DNA from: Arthrobacter cheniae
GTDB taxonomy: Bacteria; Actinomycetota; Actinomycetes; Actinomycetales; Micrococcaceae
DNA length: 64,000 nt
Reading direction: 5' to 3'
Assembly (NCBI RefSeq): GCF_003602275.1
Contig: NZ_QZVT01000006.1
Location: forward strand, 124,001 to 188,000
In this document: one piece after another, positions 27,111 through 36,485 of the stretch
Layout: each line of letters opens with the position of its first letter
Numbering within the stretch: position 1 is the first letter of the stretch
Position numbers and translations under genes: made by a program
Notes under the pieces: model-generated
Told to the model about the DNA's origin: nothing
Database searches by the model: none
What the model saw: the letters and a program-made list of their open reading frames with translations, nothing else

Positions 27111-28117
27111 CGCTTACGCGCCTTCGGATCGAGAGCGTCACGCAGGGCATCGCCCAGCATGATGAAGCTCAGAACGGTGATCGACAGGGCGAGGCCCGGC
27201 CAGAAGATGGCCATCGGATTGCTGCGGAGCGACGGCTTCGCCGAGAAGATGTCGTTCCCCCAGGACATGACGTCCGGCGGCAGTCCGATCCCCAGGAACG
27301 ACAGCGTCGACTCCGCCACGATGAAGGTGCCGAGGGAGATCGTCGCGATGACGATGACCGGTGCGAGCGCGTTCGGGATGACGTGCTTCACCAGGGCGCC
27401 CAGCGGCGACACCCCGAGTGATCGGGCGGCCGTCACGAAGTCCGCGTTGCGCACCTCCATGACGGCAGCCCGCGTGATGCGGGCTATCTGCGGCCAGCCG
27501 AACGTGACGAGGATGACCACCAGCGTCCACACGTTACGGTTCTGCTGGAAGACGGGGAGCTGCACGACGACGATCGCGCCGAGGATCAGCGGCAGCGCGA
27601 AGAAGATGTCACCCACCCGGGCGAGGATGGCATCGACCCAACCGCCGAAGAAGCCGGCGAGGGCACCGATGAGGCCGCCGATCAGGACGACGCCGATCGT
27701 CGCGAAGAGTCCGACGGTCAGTGATGACTGCGTGCCGTGGACCACGCGGGACAGGATGTCGCAGCCCTGCACCGTGAAGCCGAGCGGGTGCCCGGGGGCG
27801 GGCCCGCCGTCGGAGTTCGCGAGCAGGCAGTTCTCGTTGGGCGGCTCGTTCGTGAAGAGGCCCGGGAACAGCGCCACGAAGATGACCGCGAGGATCAGGA
27901 CCGCGCTGATGATGAACAGCGGCTGGCGCCTCAGGCTGCGCCAGGCCTCGCTCCACAGGCTGCGGGGAGCGGCGTCGGACACCGTGCTGTCCGTGGCCCG
28001 CACGGGCGTCTCGTCGGGATCGGCGACGAAGTGCTCGATGGGGTAGGCGGACGTCTTGGTGCGGGCCATGGGGGTTGGCGCCTCGGTGGGGGCGGGTAGG
28101 GATGTTGGTTCAGGCAT
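27107..28117 (-). CDS. Oligopeptide ABC transporter permease (DppC type), system 1
   Basis: 336 residues. A long Pro/Thr-rich cytoplasmic N-terminus (about 60 residues) precedes the first helix. Six membrane helices follow, with the EAA loop around residues 225-255 (NADFVTAARSLGVSPLGALV). A cysteine pair in the first outer loop (NCLLAN and GCDILS) may form a disulfide. Start and stop overlap the adjacent genes, indicating co-translation. Confidence 0.9.
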   Translation of the reverse strand: MPEPTSLPAPTEAPTPMARTKTSAYPIEHFVADPDETPVRATDSTVSDAAPRSLWSEAWRSLRRQPLFIISAVLILAVIFVALFPGLFTNEPPNENCLLANSDGGPAPGHPLGFTVQGCDILSRVVHGTQSSLTVGLFATIGVVLIGGLIGALAGFFGGWVDAILARVGDIFFALPLILGAIVVVQLPVFQQNRNVWTLVVILVTFGWPQIARITRAAVMEVRNADFVTAARSLGVSPLGALVKHVIPNALAPVIVIATISLGTFIVAESTLSFLGIGLPPDVMSWGNDIFSAKPSLRSNPMAIFWPGLALSITVLSFIMLGDALRDALDPKARKR

Positions 28118-29036
28118 ATCGAATCCTTGGGTCCAGCCACGCGTACAGGAGATCCACCAGCAGGTTCGCGAGGCAGAAGATGAGGATCAGGAACGTGACG
28201 ATCGAGACGACCATCGGTCCGTCACCGTTGAGCACGGCCCGGTAGAGCGTGTTGCCCACCCCGTTGACGTTGAAGATCCCCTCGGTGACGATCGCGCCGC
28301 CCATGAGGGCACCGAGGTCGGCTCCGAGGAAGGTGACGACGGGGATCAGGGAGTTGCGGAGGACGTGCACGACGACGACACGCCTGCGGCTGAGGCCCTT
28401 GGCCGTCGCTGTGCGCACGTAGTCCGCGTTGACGTTCTCGATGATGCTCGTGCGGGTGAGGCGCAGCACGTAGGCGAAGGACACCAGTCCGAGGACCACG
28501 GCCGGCAGGAGCAGCTCCGAGAAGGTCGCATTCCCGCTGACGGTGGGGTTGGTCCACTGGAGCTTCACGCCGATCAGGAACTGCATCAGGAAGCCGAGCA
28601 CGAAGATGGGTACGGCGATGACGACCAGGGACAGGACCAGGACCGACGAGTCGAAGATCTTCCCCTTGCGGAGGCCTGCGATCAGGCCGAAGACGATCCC
28701 GAAGAAGGCTTCTATGACGAGGGCCATGACGGCGAGCTTCGCCGTGGTCGGGAAGACCTCGGCGATGATCGTGGCGATGGGCCGCCCGGAGAAGTTGACG
28801 CCGAGATCGAAGGTGAGGACGCCCTTGAGGTAGAGCAGGTACTGGATCCAGAAGGGCTGGTCGAGGTTGTACTGCTCACGCAGTCCTGCGACGACGGCGG
28901 GAGTGCAGCCGCGCTCACCGCAGATGGCGGCGGTGGCATCACCGGGAAGGCTGAAGACGAGGAAGTACACCAGCAGGGTGGCGCCGAGGAAGACGGGGAT
29001 CAGCTGCAGGAAGCGTCGGACGATGTACCAGACCAT
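28110..29036 (-). CDS. Oligopeptide ABC transporter permease (DppB type), system 1
   Basis: 308 residues, the normal length of the family. The signature N-terminus MVWYIVRRFLQLIPVFLGA is followed by six membrane helices with the EAA loop near residues 205-235 (NADYVRTATAKGLSRRRVVV). The outer loop after helix 1 has CGERGC, a likely disulfide. It is downstream of the binding-protein gene and separated from it by a hairpin. Confidence 0.92.
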   Translation of the reverse strand: MVWYIVRRFLQLIPVFLGATLLVYFLVFSLPGDATAAICGERGCTPAVVAGLREQYNLDQPFWIQYLLYLKGVLTFDLGVNFSGRPIATIIAEVFPTTAKLAVMALVIEAFFGIVFGLIAGLRKGKIFDSSVLVLSLVVIAVPIFVLGFLMQFLIGVKLQWTNPTVSGNATFSELLLPAVVLGLVSFAYVLRLTRTSIIENVNADYVRTATAKGLSRRRVVVVHVLRNSLIPVVTFLGADLGALMGGAIVTEGIFNVNGVGNTLYRAVLNGDGPMVVSIVTFLILIFCLANLLVDLLYAWLDPRIRYA

Positions 29037-29129
29037 CAGCGCCTACCTCCCGGTGCTGCGGGCGTCCGGTCGGGACGCGAGTGGGGGTTGCTCATGAGGT
29101 GTTGGACCTTTTCGTTGGAGCACGGAAAA

Positions 29130-29157
29130 GGGGCCCGCCCTGTGCCGGGCGGGCCCC
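29130..29157 (-). terminator. Intrinsic terminator/attenuator after system 1 binding protein
   Basis: An 11-bp G/C stem (GGGGCCCGCCC) with a 6-nt loop, followed by TTTT when read on the minus strand. It lies between the binding-protein gene and permease B, so it probably lowers permease expression relative to the binding protein. Confidence 0.8.
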
Positions 29158-29171
29158 GCGACCGCTGGGGG

Positions 29172-30809
29172 TTACTTGCCGGTGATGGCGTAGTAGAGCG
29201 GAACGCCGTTCCAGCCGAACTCGACGTTGTCCACGTTGTTGCTCCAGCCGCCCTGGGCGACCTGGTACCACAGCGGGATGGCCGGGAGGTCCTCGAGGAG
29301 CTGCTCCTGGGCCTTGTTCATGGCCTCGTTGCCCTCCTCGACGGTGCTGGCAGCCAGTCCGTCGGTCAGTTCCTGATCGAACTCGGCATTGCTGTAGCGG
29401 GCATCGTTGGATCCCGCGCCTGTTGCGTAGATGGGTCCGAGGAAGTTGTACAGCGACGGGTAGTCCGCCTGCCACCCGGCACGCAGGGAACCCGTGAGGG
29501 TTTCCTCCGTGGCCTCGGTGCGGGCTTCCTTGAACGTCGCGTATGGCTTGCCCGCAACCTCGATGCCGAGGTCGTTCTTGATGTTGTTCACCACGGCCTC
29601 GACCCACGTCTTGTGGTCGCCCTTGTCGGCGTTGTAGCCGATGGTGAGGGGCTGCGACTCGTCGTACGGCGAGATTTCCTCGGCGTCCTCCCAGAGCTGC
29701 TTCGCCTTCTCCGGGTTGTACTCGAGGTTCTCGCTGCCCGGCAGGTCCTCGCTGTAGCCGTCGAGCACGGGTGCGGTGAAGTCCTTGGCGGGCGTGCGGC
29801 CGTTGTTGAAGATCACCGACGTGATCTCCTCGCGGTTGATCGCCATGGAGATCGCCTGGCGGCGGAGCTTGCCGGCCTCGCCGTCCCAGTTGGGGAGGTA
29901 ATACGGGATCGCGATGGTCTGGTTGCCCGCGTACGGCGATTCGATGGAGCGCTCACCGAGGTCGTTCTTGAAGTTCTTGATATCGCTCGTGGGGATCGTC
30001 TTCAGGACGTCGAGGTTGTCCGAGATGAGGTCCTGGTAGGCGGTCGTGTCGTTCTGGTAGATCTTGAACGTCACGCCCGCGTTCTGCGCCGCCTGCGTGC
30101 CCTCGTACTCGTCGTTGGGGACGAGTTCGATCTGCTGGTTGTGCTGCCAGGCGCCCTCGGAGGCGAACTTGTACGGGCCGTTGCCGATCGGGTTCTCGCC
30201 GAAGGCGGCGGGATCCTGCAGTGCGGCAGCGGGCAGCGGGAAGAACGCGCTGTAGCCCAGGCGCAGCGGCCAGTCGGACTCGGGCTGAGCGAGCTTCACG
30301 GTGAACGTGCGGTCGTCGACGACGGTGAGGCCGCTCATGGTCTCCACGGTGGAGCCCTCGGCGCTGGCCTCGTCGTAGCCCTCGATGCTCTCGAAGAAGT
30401 AGCTCGAGAGCTGCGCGTTCTTCGCGGCGGCGCCGTAGTTCCAGGCATCGACGAACGAACTCGCGGTGACGGGGTCGCCGTTGGTGAAGGTCTTGCCTTC
30501 CTTCAGCGTGATCGTGTAGTTCTGCGCGTCCTCGGTTTCGATGGACTCGGCCATCTCGTTCTCGGGCTTGCCGTCTGCGTCGTAGCTGACGAGGCCCGCG
30601 AAGATGAGGTCGAGGATTGCCCCGCCGCCCACCTCGTTGGTGCTGGTGGGGATCAGCGGGTTCTGGGGCTCGGATCCGTCCACCACGATGACGGCGTCCG
30701 TGGTGCCGCCGCCCGTGCTGGATTCAGTGCTTCCGCCGCCGCATGCACTCAGCGACAGGACGGCGATGGCCGCGACGCTGAGCATTTTGGAATTGCGCGT
30801 AAAACGCAT
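29172..30809 (-). CDS. Oligopeptide-binding lipoprotein (SBP family 5), system 1
   Basis: 545 residues. Lipobox LSLSACGG, with C23 as the lipidated residue. Family 5 features include an N-terminal DGSEPQNPLIPTST segment, the YTITLKEGKTFTNGDPVTA strand region and the long C-terminal lobe. The ATG at 30809 is chosen because AGGAGG lies just upstream and the signal peptide begins there. Its first codons and ribosome site (GGCGGA-ATGCGTTT) resemble those of the system 2 binding protein, in line with a tandem duplication. Confidence 0.92.
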   Translation of the reverse strand: MRFTRNSKMLSVAAIAVLSLSACGGGSTESSTGGGTTDAVIVVDGSEPQNPLIPTSTNEVGGGAILDLIFAGLVSYDADGKPENEMAESIETEDAQNYTITLKEGKTFTNGDPVTASSFVDAWNYGAAAKNAQLSSYFFESIEGYDEASAEGSTVETMSGLTVVDDRTFTVKLAQPESDWPLRLGYSAFFPLPAAALQDPAAFGENPIGNGPYKFASEGAWQHNQQIELVPNDEYEGTQAAQNAGVTFKIYQNDTTAYQDLISDNLDVLKTIPTSDIKNFKNDLGERSIESPYAGNQTIAIPYYLPNWDGEAGKLRRQAISMAINREEITSVIFNNGRTPAKDFTAPVLDGYSEDLPGSENLEYNPEKAKQLWEDAEEISPYDESQPLTIGYNADKGDHKTWVEAVVNNIKNDLGIEVAGKPYATFKEARTEATEETLTGSLRAGWQADYPSLYNFLGPIYATGAGSNDARYSNAEFDQELTDGLAASTVEEGNEAMNKAQEQLLEDLPAIPLWYQVAQGGWSNNVDNVEFGWNGVPLYYAITGK

Positions 30810-31194
30810 TCCGCCTCCTAGGTATTGGTCTTTCCGGCGCTGATGTGGCCGGTTCGGTTGCCCCGCGAATAGCGAGGGCCAACTCACACCGCAGAATCAT
30901 ATGCCCGATTTGTTGCTTCCCTGAACAACCGGTCGGCGGGTGCCCGCCCCGGGCGGGACTCCACGCGGGTCGACGCCCGTCTTTCCGCCCGCCAGCGATA
31001 CCTCAGCGGCTTGATCACGCTTCAGTAACGACTGCTGGCCATCGGTCTTCAGCCCTGTACAGGGCGTGGAGGAGGCCCGGGGCAGCGGGTTCCTACCCTG
31101 TCCGCCGGACACGGAGAAGCCCGTCCTGCCGCGCAGGACGGGCTACCTCCCCGGTTCGGGCGTGTCTGCTGTGCCGACACCGCTCTACGGGAGA
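30810..31194. other. Intergenic region between the two peptide transporters
   Basis: 385 bp between the binding-protein gene of system 1 and the ATPase stop of system 2. It holds the promoter for system 1 (not resolved) and a strong hairpin at 31118-31144. No gene was found. Confidence 0.5.
31118..31144 (-). terminator. Terminator after system 2 ATPase gene
   Basis: A 12-bp perfect stem (AGCCCGTCCTGC) with a 3-nt loop lies 50 nt downstream of the ATPase stop. Confidence 0.75.
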
Positions 31195-33024
31195 TCAGTC
31201 GGTCGTCGCCATGAGCTTTGCGCGCAACTCGCGACGCTCCCGCTGTTTCGTCGGGTCAGGGAGCGGAACTGCTGCCAGCAGCCGCTGTGTGTACGGGTCC
31301 CGGGGGCTGCGCAGGATCTGGTCGCGACTGCCCTGCTCGACGATCCGTCCGCGCTTCATGACGCAGATGTAGTCCGCGAGCACATCGACGACGGCGAGGT
31401 CATGCGTGACGAACAGGCACGCGAATCCGAGCTCCCGCTGCAGGTTCTGGAACAATTCCAGCACCTTGGCCTGCACGGACACGTCCAGTGCGGAGGTCGG
31501 CTCGTCCGCGACCATCAGCTTGGGCCTGAGCGACAGGGCCCTGGCGATACCGACGCGTTGCTTCTGCCCGCCGGAGAGTTCGTGCGGGTACCTGTTGCGG
31601 TAGGAGCGTGGAAGCTCGACCTGGTCGAGGAGTGTCTCGATGCGCTTCTGCAACTCCCCGCCCTTGGCCTCGCCGGCGAGAAACATCGGCTCGCCGATGC
31701 TCTCACCGATCGGGAGCCGTGGATTGAGCGACGAGGACGGGTCCTGGAACACCATGCCGACGTGCCGACGGACGGCGCCGAGCTCCTTCGACGAGGGACG
31801 GAATCCGGAGATGTCGGTGCCGACGACCTTCAGCGATCCCGCGGCGACGGGCAGGAGCCCGACGGCGGCCCGACCGATCGTCGTCTTGCCGGAGCCGGAC
31901 TCCCCCACGAGGCCGATCACCTGTCCGGGATACACCGTGAGGTTGGCGCCCTCCACCGCTCGGAACGCGGGCACGCGCCCCTGTTTCGGGTATTCGATAG
32001 CGACGTCGATGAGTTCGAGGACGGGCTGGGCGGTCGGTGGGGCGACGGACCGGTCCACGGCGAGCTGCGCGAGGACCTCCTGCTCCCGCCTCTCCAGCTC
32101 GTCGTGGTCCACCGACTGCAGCTCGGTCCGGGTGGCCGCGGCGAGCGCGGCGGTGATATCGACGTCGTCGTTCCCGTCGCCCTGCCCGAGGTGCGGCACG
32201 GCGGCGAGGAGCGCCTTGGTGTACTCGTGCTGCGGATTATTGAAGATCTCATCGGCCGTTCCGGTCTCGACGATGCGCCCCTGGCGCATCACCGCGATCC
32301 GGTCCGCGAGGTCCGCCACCACACCCATGTCGTGTGTGATGAGGACGATCGCGCTGTTGAGCTGGTTCCGCAGGTTGCGCATGAGGTCGAGGATCTCGGC
32401 CTGGACGGTGACGTCGAGCGCCGTGGTCGGCTCATCGGCGATCAGCAGCTTCGGATCACAGGAGAGGGACTGCGCGATCATGGCGCGCTGGCGCTGGCCA
32501 CCGGACAATTGGTGCGGGTAGGACCGGAATGCCTTGTCCGGGTCCGGCAGCTCGACCATCTGCAGCAGGCGCAGGGCGCGCTGCTTCGCCTCGTCCGGCG
32601 AGATCTCATTGTGCAGGCGGAGCGTCTCGACGATCTGGAACCCGACGGTGTACACCGGGTTGAGGGCGGTCATGGGCTCCTGGAAGATGACGGCGACGTC
32701 GTTGCCGCGAATCTGCCGCAGCTTGGCGGGCGACATGGTGAGGACCGACTTGCCGTTGAGCAGCACGTCACCGGTCACGCGGCTGTTCGAGGGCAGGAGC
32801 CCGAGCAGGGACATGGAGCTGGCACTCTTGCCGGAGCCGGACTCTCCCACGATTGCCAGTACTTCACCGGCGTTCACCTGGTAGTTGAGGTCTATCGCGG
32901 CCGGCACCCACTTCTTGTCCACGCCGAAGTCGACGCAGAGGTTCCGGACTTCGAGCACGGGCCCCTGGGAGGCCGGCCGGTCCATGCCGGAGTCTCCCGT
33001 GCCGCCGATTACCTGAGTGCTCAT
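31195..33024 (-). CDS. Oligopeptide ABC transporter, fused double ATPase, system 2
   Basis: 609 residues with two ATP-binding domains. First: GESGSGKSA (60-68), LSGGQRQR (173-180). Second: GESGSGKTT (374-382), LSGGQKQR (483-490). A charged linker of about 55 residues (280-335) joins the two halves. AAGGAG precedes the ATG. It is separated from its permease genes by the opposite-strand PH-like gene, so it needs its own promoter, which must lie in the 89-bp gap at 33025-33113. Confidence 0.92.
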   Translation of the reverse strand: MSTQVIGGTGDSGMDRPASQGPVLEVRNLCVDFGVDKKWVPAAIDLNYQVNAGEVLAIVGESGSGKSASSMSLLGLLPSNSRVTGDVLLNGKSVLTMSPAKLRQIRGNDVAVIFQEPMTALNPVYTVGFQIVETLRLHNEISPDEAKQRALRLLQMVELPDPDKAFRSYPHQLSGGQRQRAMIAQSLSCDPKLLIADEPTTALDVTVQAEILDLMRNLRNQLNSAIVLITHDMGVVADLADRIAVMRQGRIVETGTADEIFNNPQHEYTKALLAAVPHLGQGDGNDDVDITAALAAATRTELQSVDHDELERREQEVLAQLAVDRSVAPPTAQPVLELIDVAIEYPKQGRVPAFRAVEGANLTVYPGQVIGLVGESGSGKTTIGRAAVGLLPVAAGSLKVVGTDISGFRPSSKELGAVRRHVGMVFQDPSSSLNPRLPIGESIGEPMFLAGEAKGGELQKRIETLLDQVELPRSYRNRYPHELSGGQKQRVGIARALSLRPKLMVADEPTSALDVSVQAKVLELFQNLQRELGFACLFVTHDLAVVDVLADYICVMKRGRIVEQGSRDQILRSPRDPYTQRLLAAVPLPDPTKQRERRELRAKLMATTD

Positions 33025-33101
33025 GAGGGATTCTCCTTCGTGACGGAGGGTACGCGGGTCAGCGTGTCCTCCTGGATTGCCGCGTGCGGCTGCAGTGCTG
33101 G

Positions 33102-33107
33102 GACTAT
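33102..33107 (+). promoter_or_regulatory. -10-like GACTAT before PH-like gene
   Basis: GACTAT (form NANNNT) ends 6 nt before the ATG at 33114, a possible leaderless start. Confidence 0.35.
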
Positions 33108-33113
33108 TGAGCC

Positions 33114-33734
33114 ATGGAAAGCTCGAGCGTGGCCGGCGCCACCGTCTTCAAGCCGCGTACCAGTATCTGGTTCACGGGCATCGCCGTCCTGATCGCGGTG
33201 GGCGGGCTCGTGTCGGTGCTGGTGACGGACGGGACCGCCGCCCTTTCGACAGCGGCGCCGCTCGTCGGCGTCGCCTATCTCGGCTGGTGGCTGTTCTGGT
33301 ATCCGGCCGTCCTTCTCGCCGACGAAGCAGTCACCCTGCGCAACCCTCTGGCCACCATCCGGGTACCGTGGGCCGCGCTGATCGACGTCGACACGAAGTA
33401 CGCGCTGAAGCTCGTCACGCCCTCGGGTGCGTACACCGCGTGGGCCGCTCCCGCTCCCGGCGTGTGGGGAACCCACGCCGGGAAGGTCGAGCATGTCACC
33501 AACCTGCCGTCCACGAGCTACGGTCCTGGCGGATCCGTCCGTCCGGGCGATCTCAAGAACACCGATTCGGGCTACGCCGCCTACCTCGTCCGCTCCCGCT
33601 GGCAGGAGCTGGTGGAGAACGGCACGCTCGACGTCGATCATCCGGATAGTGTGCGCCGCTCCTGGAACTGGCGGCACGTCGCGGTCGCGGTGCTGCTGAT
33701 CGGCGCGGGCGCCGTCCAGAACGTCGGCTCCTAG
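33114..33734 (+). CDS. PH-like (bPH) membrane protein
   Basis: 206 residues. Two membrane helices at about residues 18-36 and 44-66, then a beta-rich domain (residues 70-165; DEAVTLRNPLATIRVPWAAL reads like a bacterial PH domain), and a third hydrophobic stretch at residues 185-203. This layout is common in small actinobacterial PH-domain proteins of unknown role. It lies on the opposite strand inside the system 2 peptide transporter, convergent with permease C (8 bp between the stops). Confidence 0.75.
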   Translation: MESSSVAGATVFKPRTSIWFTGIAVLIAVGGLVSVLVTDGTAALSTAAPLVGVAYLGWWLFWYPAVLLADEAVTLRNPLATIRVPWAALIDVDTKYALKLVTPSGAYTAWAAPAPGVWGTHAGKVEHVTNLPSTSYGPGGSVRPGDLKNTDSGYAAYLVRSRWQELVENGTLDVDHPDSVRRSWNWRHVAVAVLLIGAGAVQNVGS

Positions 33735-33742
33735 ACGACGTC

Positions 33743-34777
33743 TCACGTGGCCGCGGGCTTCTCTGCGTCCTTTGCCCGGCCGGCGTTGAACTTCTTCTGC
33801 CGCGGATCGAAGGCATCGCGCAAGCCGTCGCCGATGAAGTTGATGCAGAGGCAGATCAGGACGATGAACAGGCCCGGGAACCAGAACAGCCACGGCCGCG
33901 TCTGGAAGGCTTCCTGGTTCTGGCTGATGATGAGCCCGAGGGATACGTCCGGAGCCTTCACGCCGAAACCGATGTAGCTCAGCGCCGTCTCGAGCAGGAT
34001 GGCCGAGGACATCAGCAGTGTGGTGTTCACGATGATCACGCCGACGGCGTTCGGCAGGATGTGCTTGAAGATGATGCGGACATTGGATGCTCCGGCGATC
34101 TTCGCTGCGTCCACGAACTCGCGTTCGCGCAGGGTCAGGAATTCACCGCGGACGAGGCGCGCGAGCCCGGTCCAGAGTACGAGCCCGAGGAACAGGCCCA
34201 GGAGCCAGATCTGCGCTCCGGGCCCGACGTACCGATTCACGGCCTGACCGAGGGTCGCGGCTGCGAGGACCACGGGAATGATGATGATGATGTCGGTGAA
34301 GCGCATCAGCACTGCCTCGGTCCAGCCGCGGAAGTATCCCGAGCAGGCACCGACAATCACGCCGACGACGCCGGCGAGGGTGCCGATGATGAACATGATG
34401 ATGATCGAGTTCTGCGTCCCGCGCATCGTCATGGCGAAGTAGTCGCGGCCGATGGAGTCCTGGCCGAACGGGTGGTCCCCCCAGCTGAAGGGGCCGGTGA
34501 CGGTCGGTGCACCGCCATTGAGCAACGGCAGGAATTCCGTGTGGTTGTACTTCCACCACCCGGGGACCCCGGCGAAGCCCACGGACGTGAACGCCAGAAG
34601 GAAGATGATGGCGAAAACGACGAGGCTGACGATTGCCGCCGTGTTGTCGAAGAACTTCCGCCGCACGATCTGGCCCTGCGAGAGGCCCTTCGCTTCCGGC
34701 TCGGGTGCGGGATGGGTCGGGCCGGTGACGGTGGCCGCATCCCCGCCCGGGAGGTCTGAGGGGGTCTGGATGCTCAT
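33743..34777 (-). CDS. Oligopeptide ABC transporter permease (DppC type), system 2
   Basis: 344 residues. The ATG at 34777 overlaps the stop of permease B (ATGA), which rules out the much longer in-frame reading. The cytoplasmic N-terminus has about 55 residues. Six helices follow, with the EAA loop near residues 220-250 (EREFVDAAKIAGASNVRIIF). The C-terminal ALRDAFDPRQKKFN is typical of the family. Confidence 0.92.
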   Translation of the reverse strand: MSIQTPSDLPGGDAATVTGPTHPAPEPEAKGLSQGQIVRRKFFDNTAAIVSLVVFAIIFLLAFTSVGFAGVPGWWKYNHTEFLPLLNGGAPTVTGPFSWGDHPFGQDSIGRDYFAMTMRGTQNSIIIMFIIGTLAGVVGVIVGACSGYFRGWTEAVLMRFTDIIIIIPVVLAAATLGQAVNRYVGPGAQIWLLGLFLGLVLWTGLARLVRGEFLTLREREFVDAAKIAGASNVRIIFKHILPNAVGVIIVNTTLLMSSAILLETALSYIGFGVKAPDVSLGLIISQNQEAFQTRPWLFWFPGLFIVLICLCINFIGDGLRDAFDPRQKKFNAGRAKDAEKPAAT

Positions 34778-36324
34778 GCTTTCACCCTTACGCGAGGATC
34801 GAGGAACGAGTACACGATGTCGGCCACGAGGTTGAAGACCAGCGCGAGGATCCCGGCCACCAGGAAGAAGCCCATGATGGGATCGGGGTCGGTGCGCTGA
34901 AGCGCCTGGACGAAGAGCTGGCCCATGCCGGAGAACGCGAACACCTGCTCGGTGATGATGGCACCGCCGATCAGCGCTCCGATGTCGAAGGCCACGAGGG
35001 TCGCGAGCGGGATCAGGGCGTTGCGGAACGCGTGCCGCATGACCACGGTGCGATCGCTGAGGCCTTTGGCCCGGGCCGTGCGGATGTAGTCCATGTTCAT
35101 GATCTCGAGCATCGAGGCGCGCGAGTACCGGCTGTAACTGGCAAGGGATGCGAGCAGCAGTGCGAGCGTCGGCAGCAGCAGGTGGGTGAACGTATCGAGC
35201 CCGTTGACCCAGAAGGTGCCGTCGAGGCCGGGCGTCTCTGCTCCGACCGTAGCGATCGGCCTTCCCCGGACGCGCGGGTTGCTGACGTAGGACGGCCACG
35301 TGACCATGAAGCGGTCCACGACGATGAGGAACCCCATGAGGAGCCCCGTGAGCGCCGCGGCGCGCATGCTCTGGGCGCGGTCGTAGCCGCCCATGGCGTA
35401 ACCGACCCCCATACCCAGCAACACGGTGACGATCGCGAGGATGACGATCATCCAGACGGTCGCTGAGTTCAGGATCGGGTTGACGACGTAGTAGGCGACG
35501 AGCCCTACCGCGACCATGACCAGGGACGAGAAGAGCGCCTTGCGGTTGCGGAGGCCGGCCGTCAGGAGCACGATGCCGAAGGCGATGCCGACCCCTGTGA
35601 CGAGGATGACGATCGGGCCGAGGCCCGGCGTCGAGAACCAGTCGACGAGGTCGAGGACTGTCAGCAACGCCGCTGCGACGATGGCGCCGACGACGAAGGC
35701 GATGGCCCTGCGTTTCCATGACCGGCTGGCGAACAACGCCCAGATGAGCCCGCTGGCGATCGCCACGACGAGGATCGTCGACGTTGGTATGTCGGGATCC
35801 GCCAGGAAGTTGTTGAAACCGATGGCCCCGAACTCCTTGAGGAGCACCGCGAGCCAGAAGATCGGCAGCGAGAAGAACAGGAACGACATGAAGGTCACGC
35901 CGTAGTCCAGCCCGCTGTACTGGCGCAGCGCGGTGATGATGCCCAGCGAGATGCCGATGATGATGGCCAGGACGGTGGCCGTGGTGACGAGGGTGATGGT
36001 GTTGCCCATGGCCCGGGCCAGCGACGTCGTGACGGCCTCACCCTGGATGCTTGCGCCGAGGTCGCAGCTGGCGGCGAACGGCACCAGACACTTGGCTGCT
36101 CCCGCGAGCCAACCGAAGTAGCGCAGTGGCGCAGGCGTATTGAGGTCGAGGAGTTCTGTGCGCGCCTGGATCAGCTGCTCCCGGTTAGGGGCGTTGCTGG
36201 CCCGAAGGTCCTCGAGCGGATCACCCGACAGGGCGGTGAGCTGATAGACCACGAAGGAAGCGCCGAACAGGATGAGGACGGCCGTCACCAGACGCCGAAC
36301 GATGTAGGTCACCATGTATTTCAA
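34774..36324 (-). CDS. Oligopeptide ABC transporter permease (DppB type) with large membrane insertion, system 2
   Basis: 516 residues, about 200 longer than the family norm. Residues 1-170 are the usual N-terminal part (VTYIVRRLVTAVLILFGA). Residues 180-345 form an insertion with about five to six extra hydrophobic segments, broken by a short loop RSWKRR. Residues 370-516 return to the permease core, with the EAA loop MDYIRTARAKGLSDRTVVMR (411-430). The reading frame is continuous, so this is not an assembly frameshift. Extended permeases of this kind are known to me in some actinobacteria; the role of the insertion is unknown. Confidence 0.88.
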   Translation of the reverse strand: MKYMVTYIVRRLVTAVLILFGASFVVYQLTALSGDPLEDLRASNAPNREQLIQARTELLDLNTPAPLRYFGWLAGAAKCLVPFAASCDLGASIQGEAVTTSLARAMGNTITLVTTATVLAIIIGISLGIITALRQYSGLDYGVTFMSFLFFSLPIFWLAVLLKEFGAIGFNNFLADPDIPTSTILVVAIASGLIWALFASRSWKRRAIAFVVGAIVAAALLTVLDLVDWFSTPGLGPIVILVTGVGIAFGIVLLTAGLRNRKALFSSLVMVAVGLVAYYVVNPILNSATVWMIVILAIVTVLLGMGVGYAMGGYDRAQSMRAAALTGLLMGFLIVVDRFMVTWPSYVSNPRVRGRPIATVGAETPGLDGTFWVNGLDTFTHLLLPTLALLLASLASYSRYSRASMLEIMNMDYIRTARAKGLSDRTVVMRHAFRNALIPLATLVAFDIGALIGGAIITEQVFAFSGMGQLFVQALQRTDPDPIMGFFLVAGILALVFNLVADIVYSFLDPRVRVKA

Positions 36325-36485
36325 GCCTCAATGTTGAGTGCGGGTGGGTGTTCCCGTGCTTCGCGAAAGTGTAGTGCAGGGCCCGGAGGGACGAAATGTG
36401 GGGTCTCCCAATCACTCCGGTGCCACTGGCCCCACCAGGAGGCCACCGCAGCGGGGATGGGGCGACGTGGCCCTTGGCAGAGAAA

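Noticed and set aside
28056-30821. A 921-codon open frame on the plus strand across the peptide transporter genes
   Set aside because: It is the mirror of clear permease and binding-protein genes; its composition (His, Gly, Asp, Val-rich) is typical of antisense frames in GC-rich genomes. Similar long mirrors at 31066-33192 and 36544-38379 were rejected for the same reason.
33743-35719. A 658-residue reading of permease C with a long Arg/His-rich N-terminal part
   Set aside because: The extra N-terminal part is permease B read in another frame. The ATGA overlap at 34774-34777 gives the real start.
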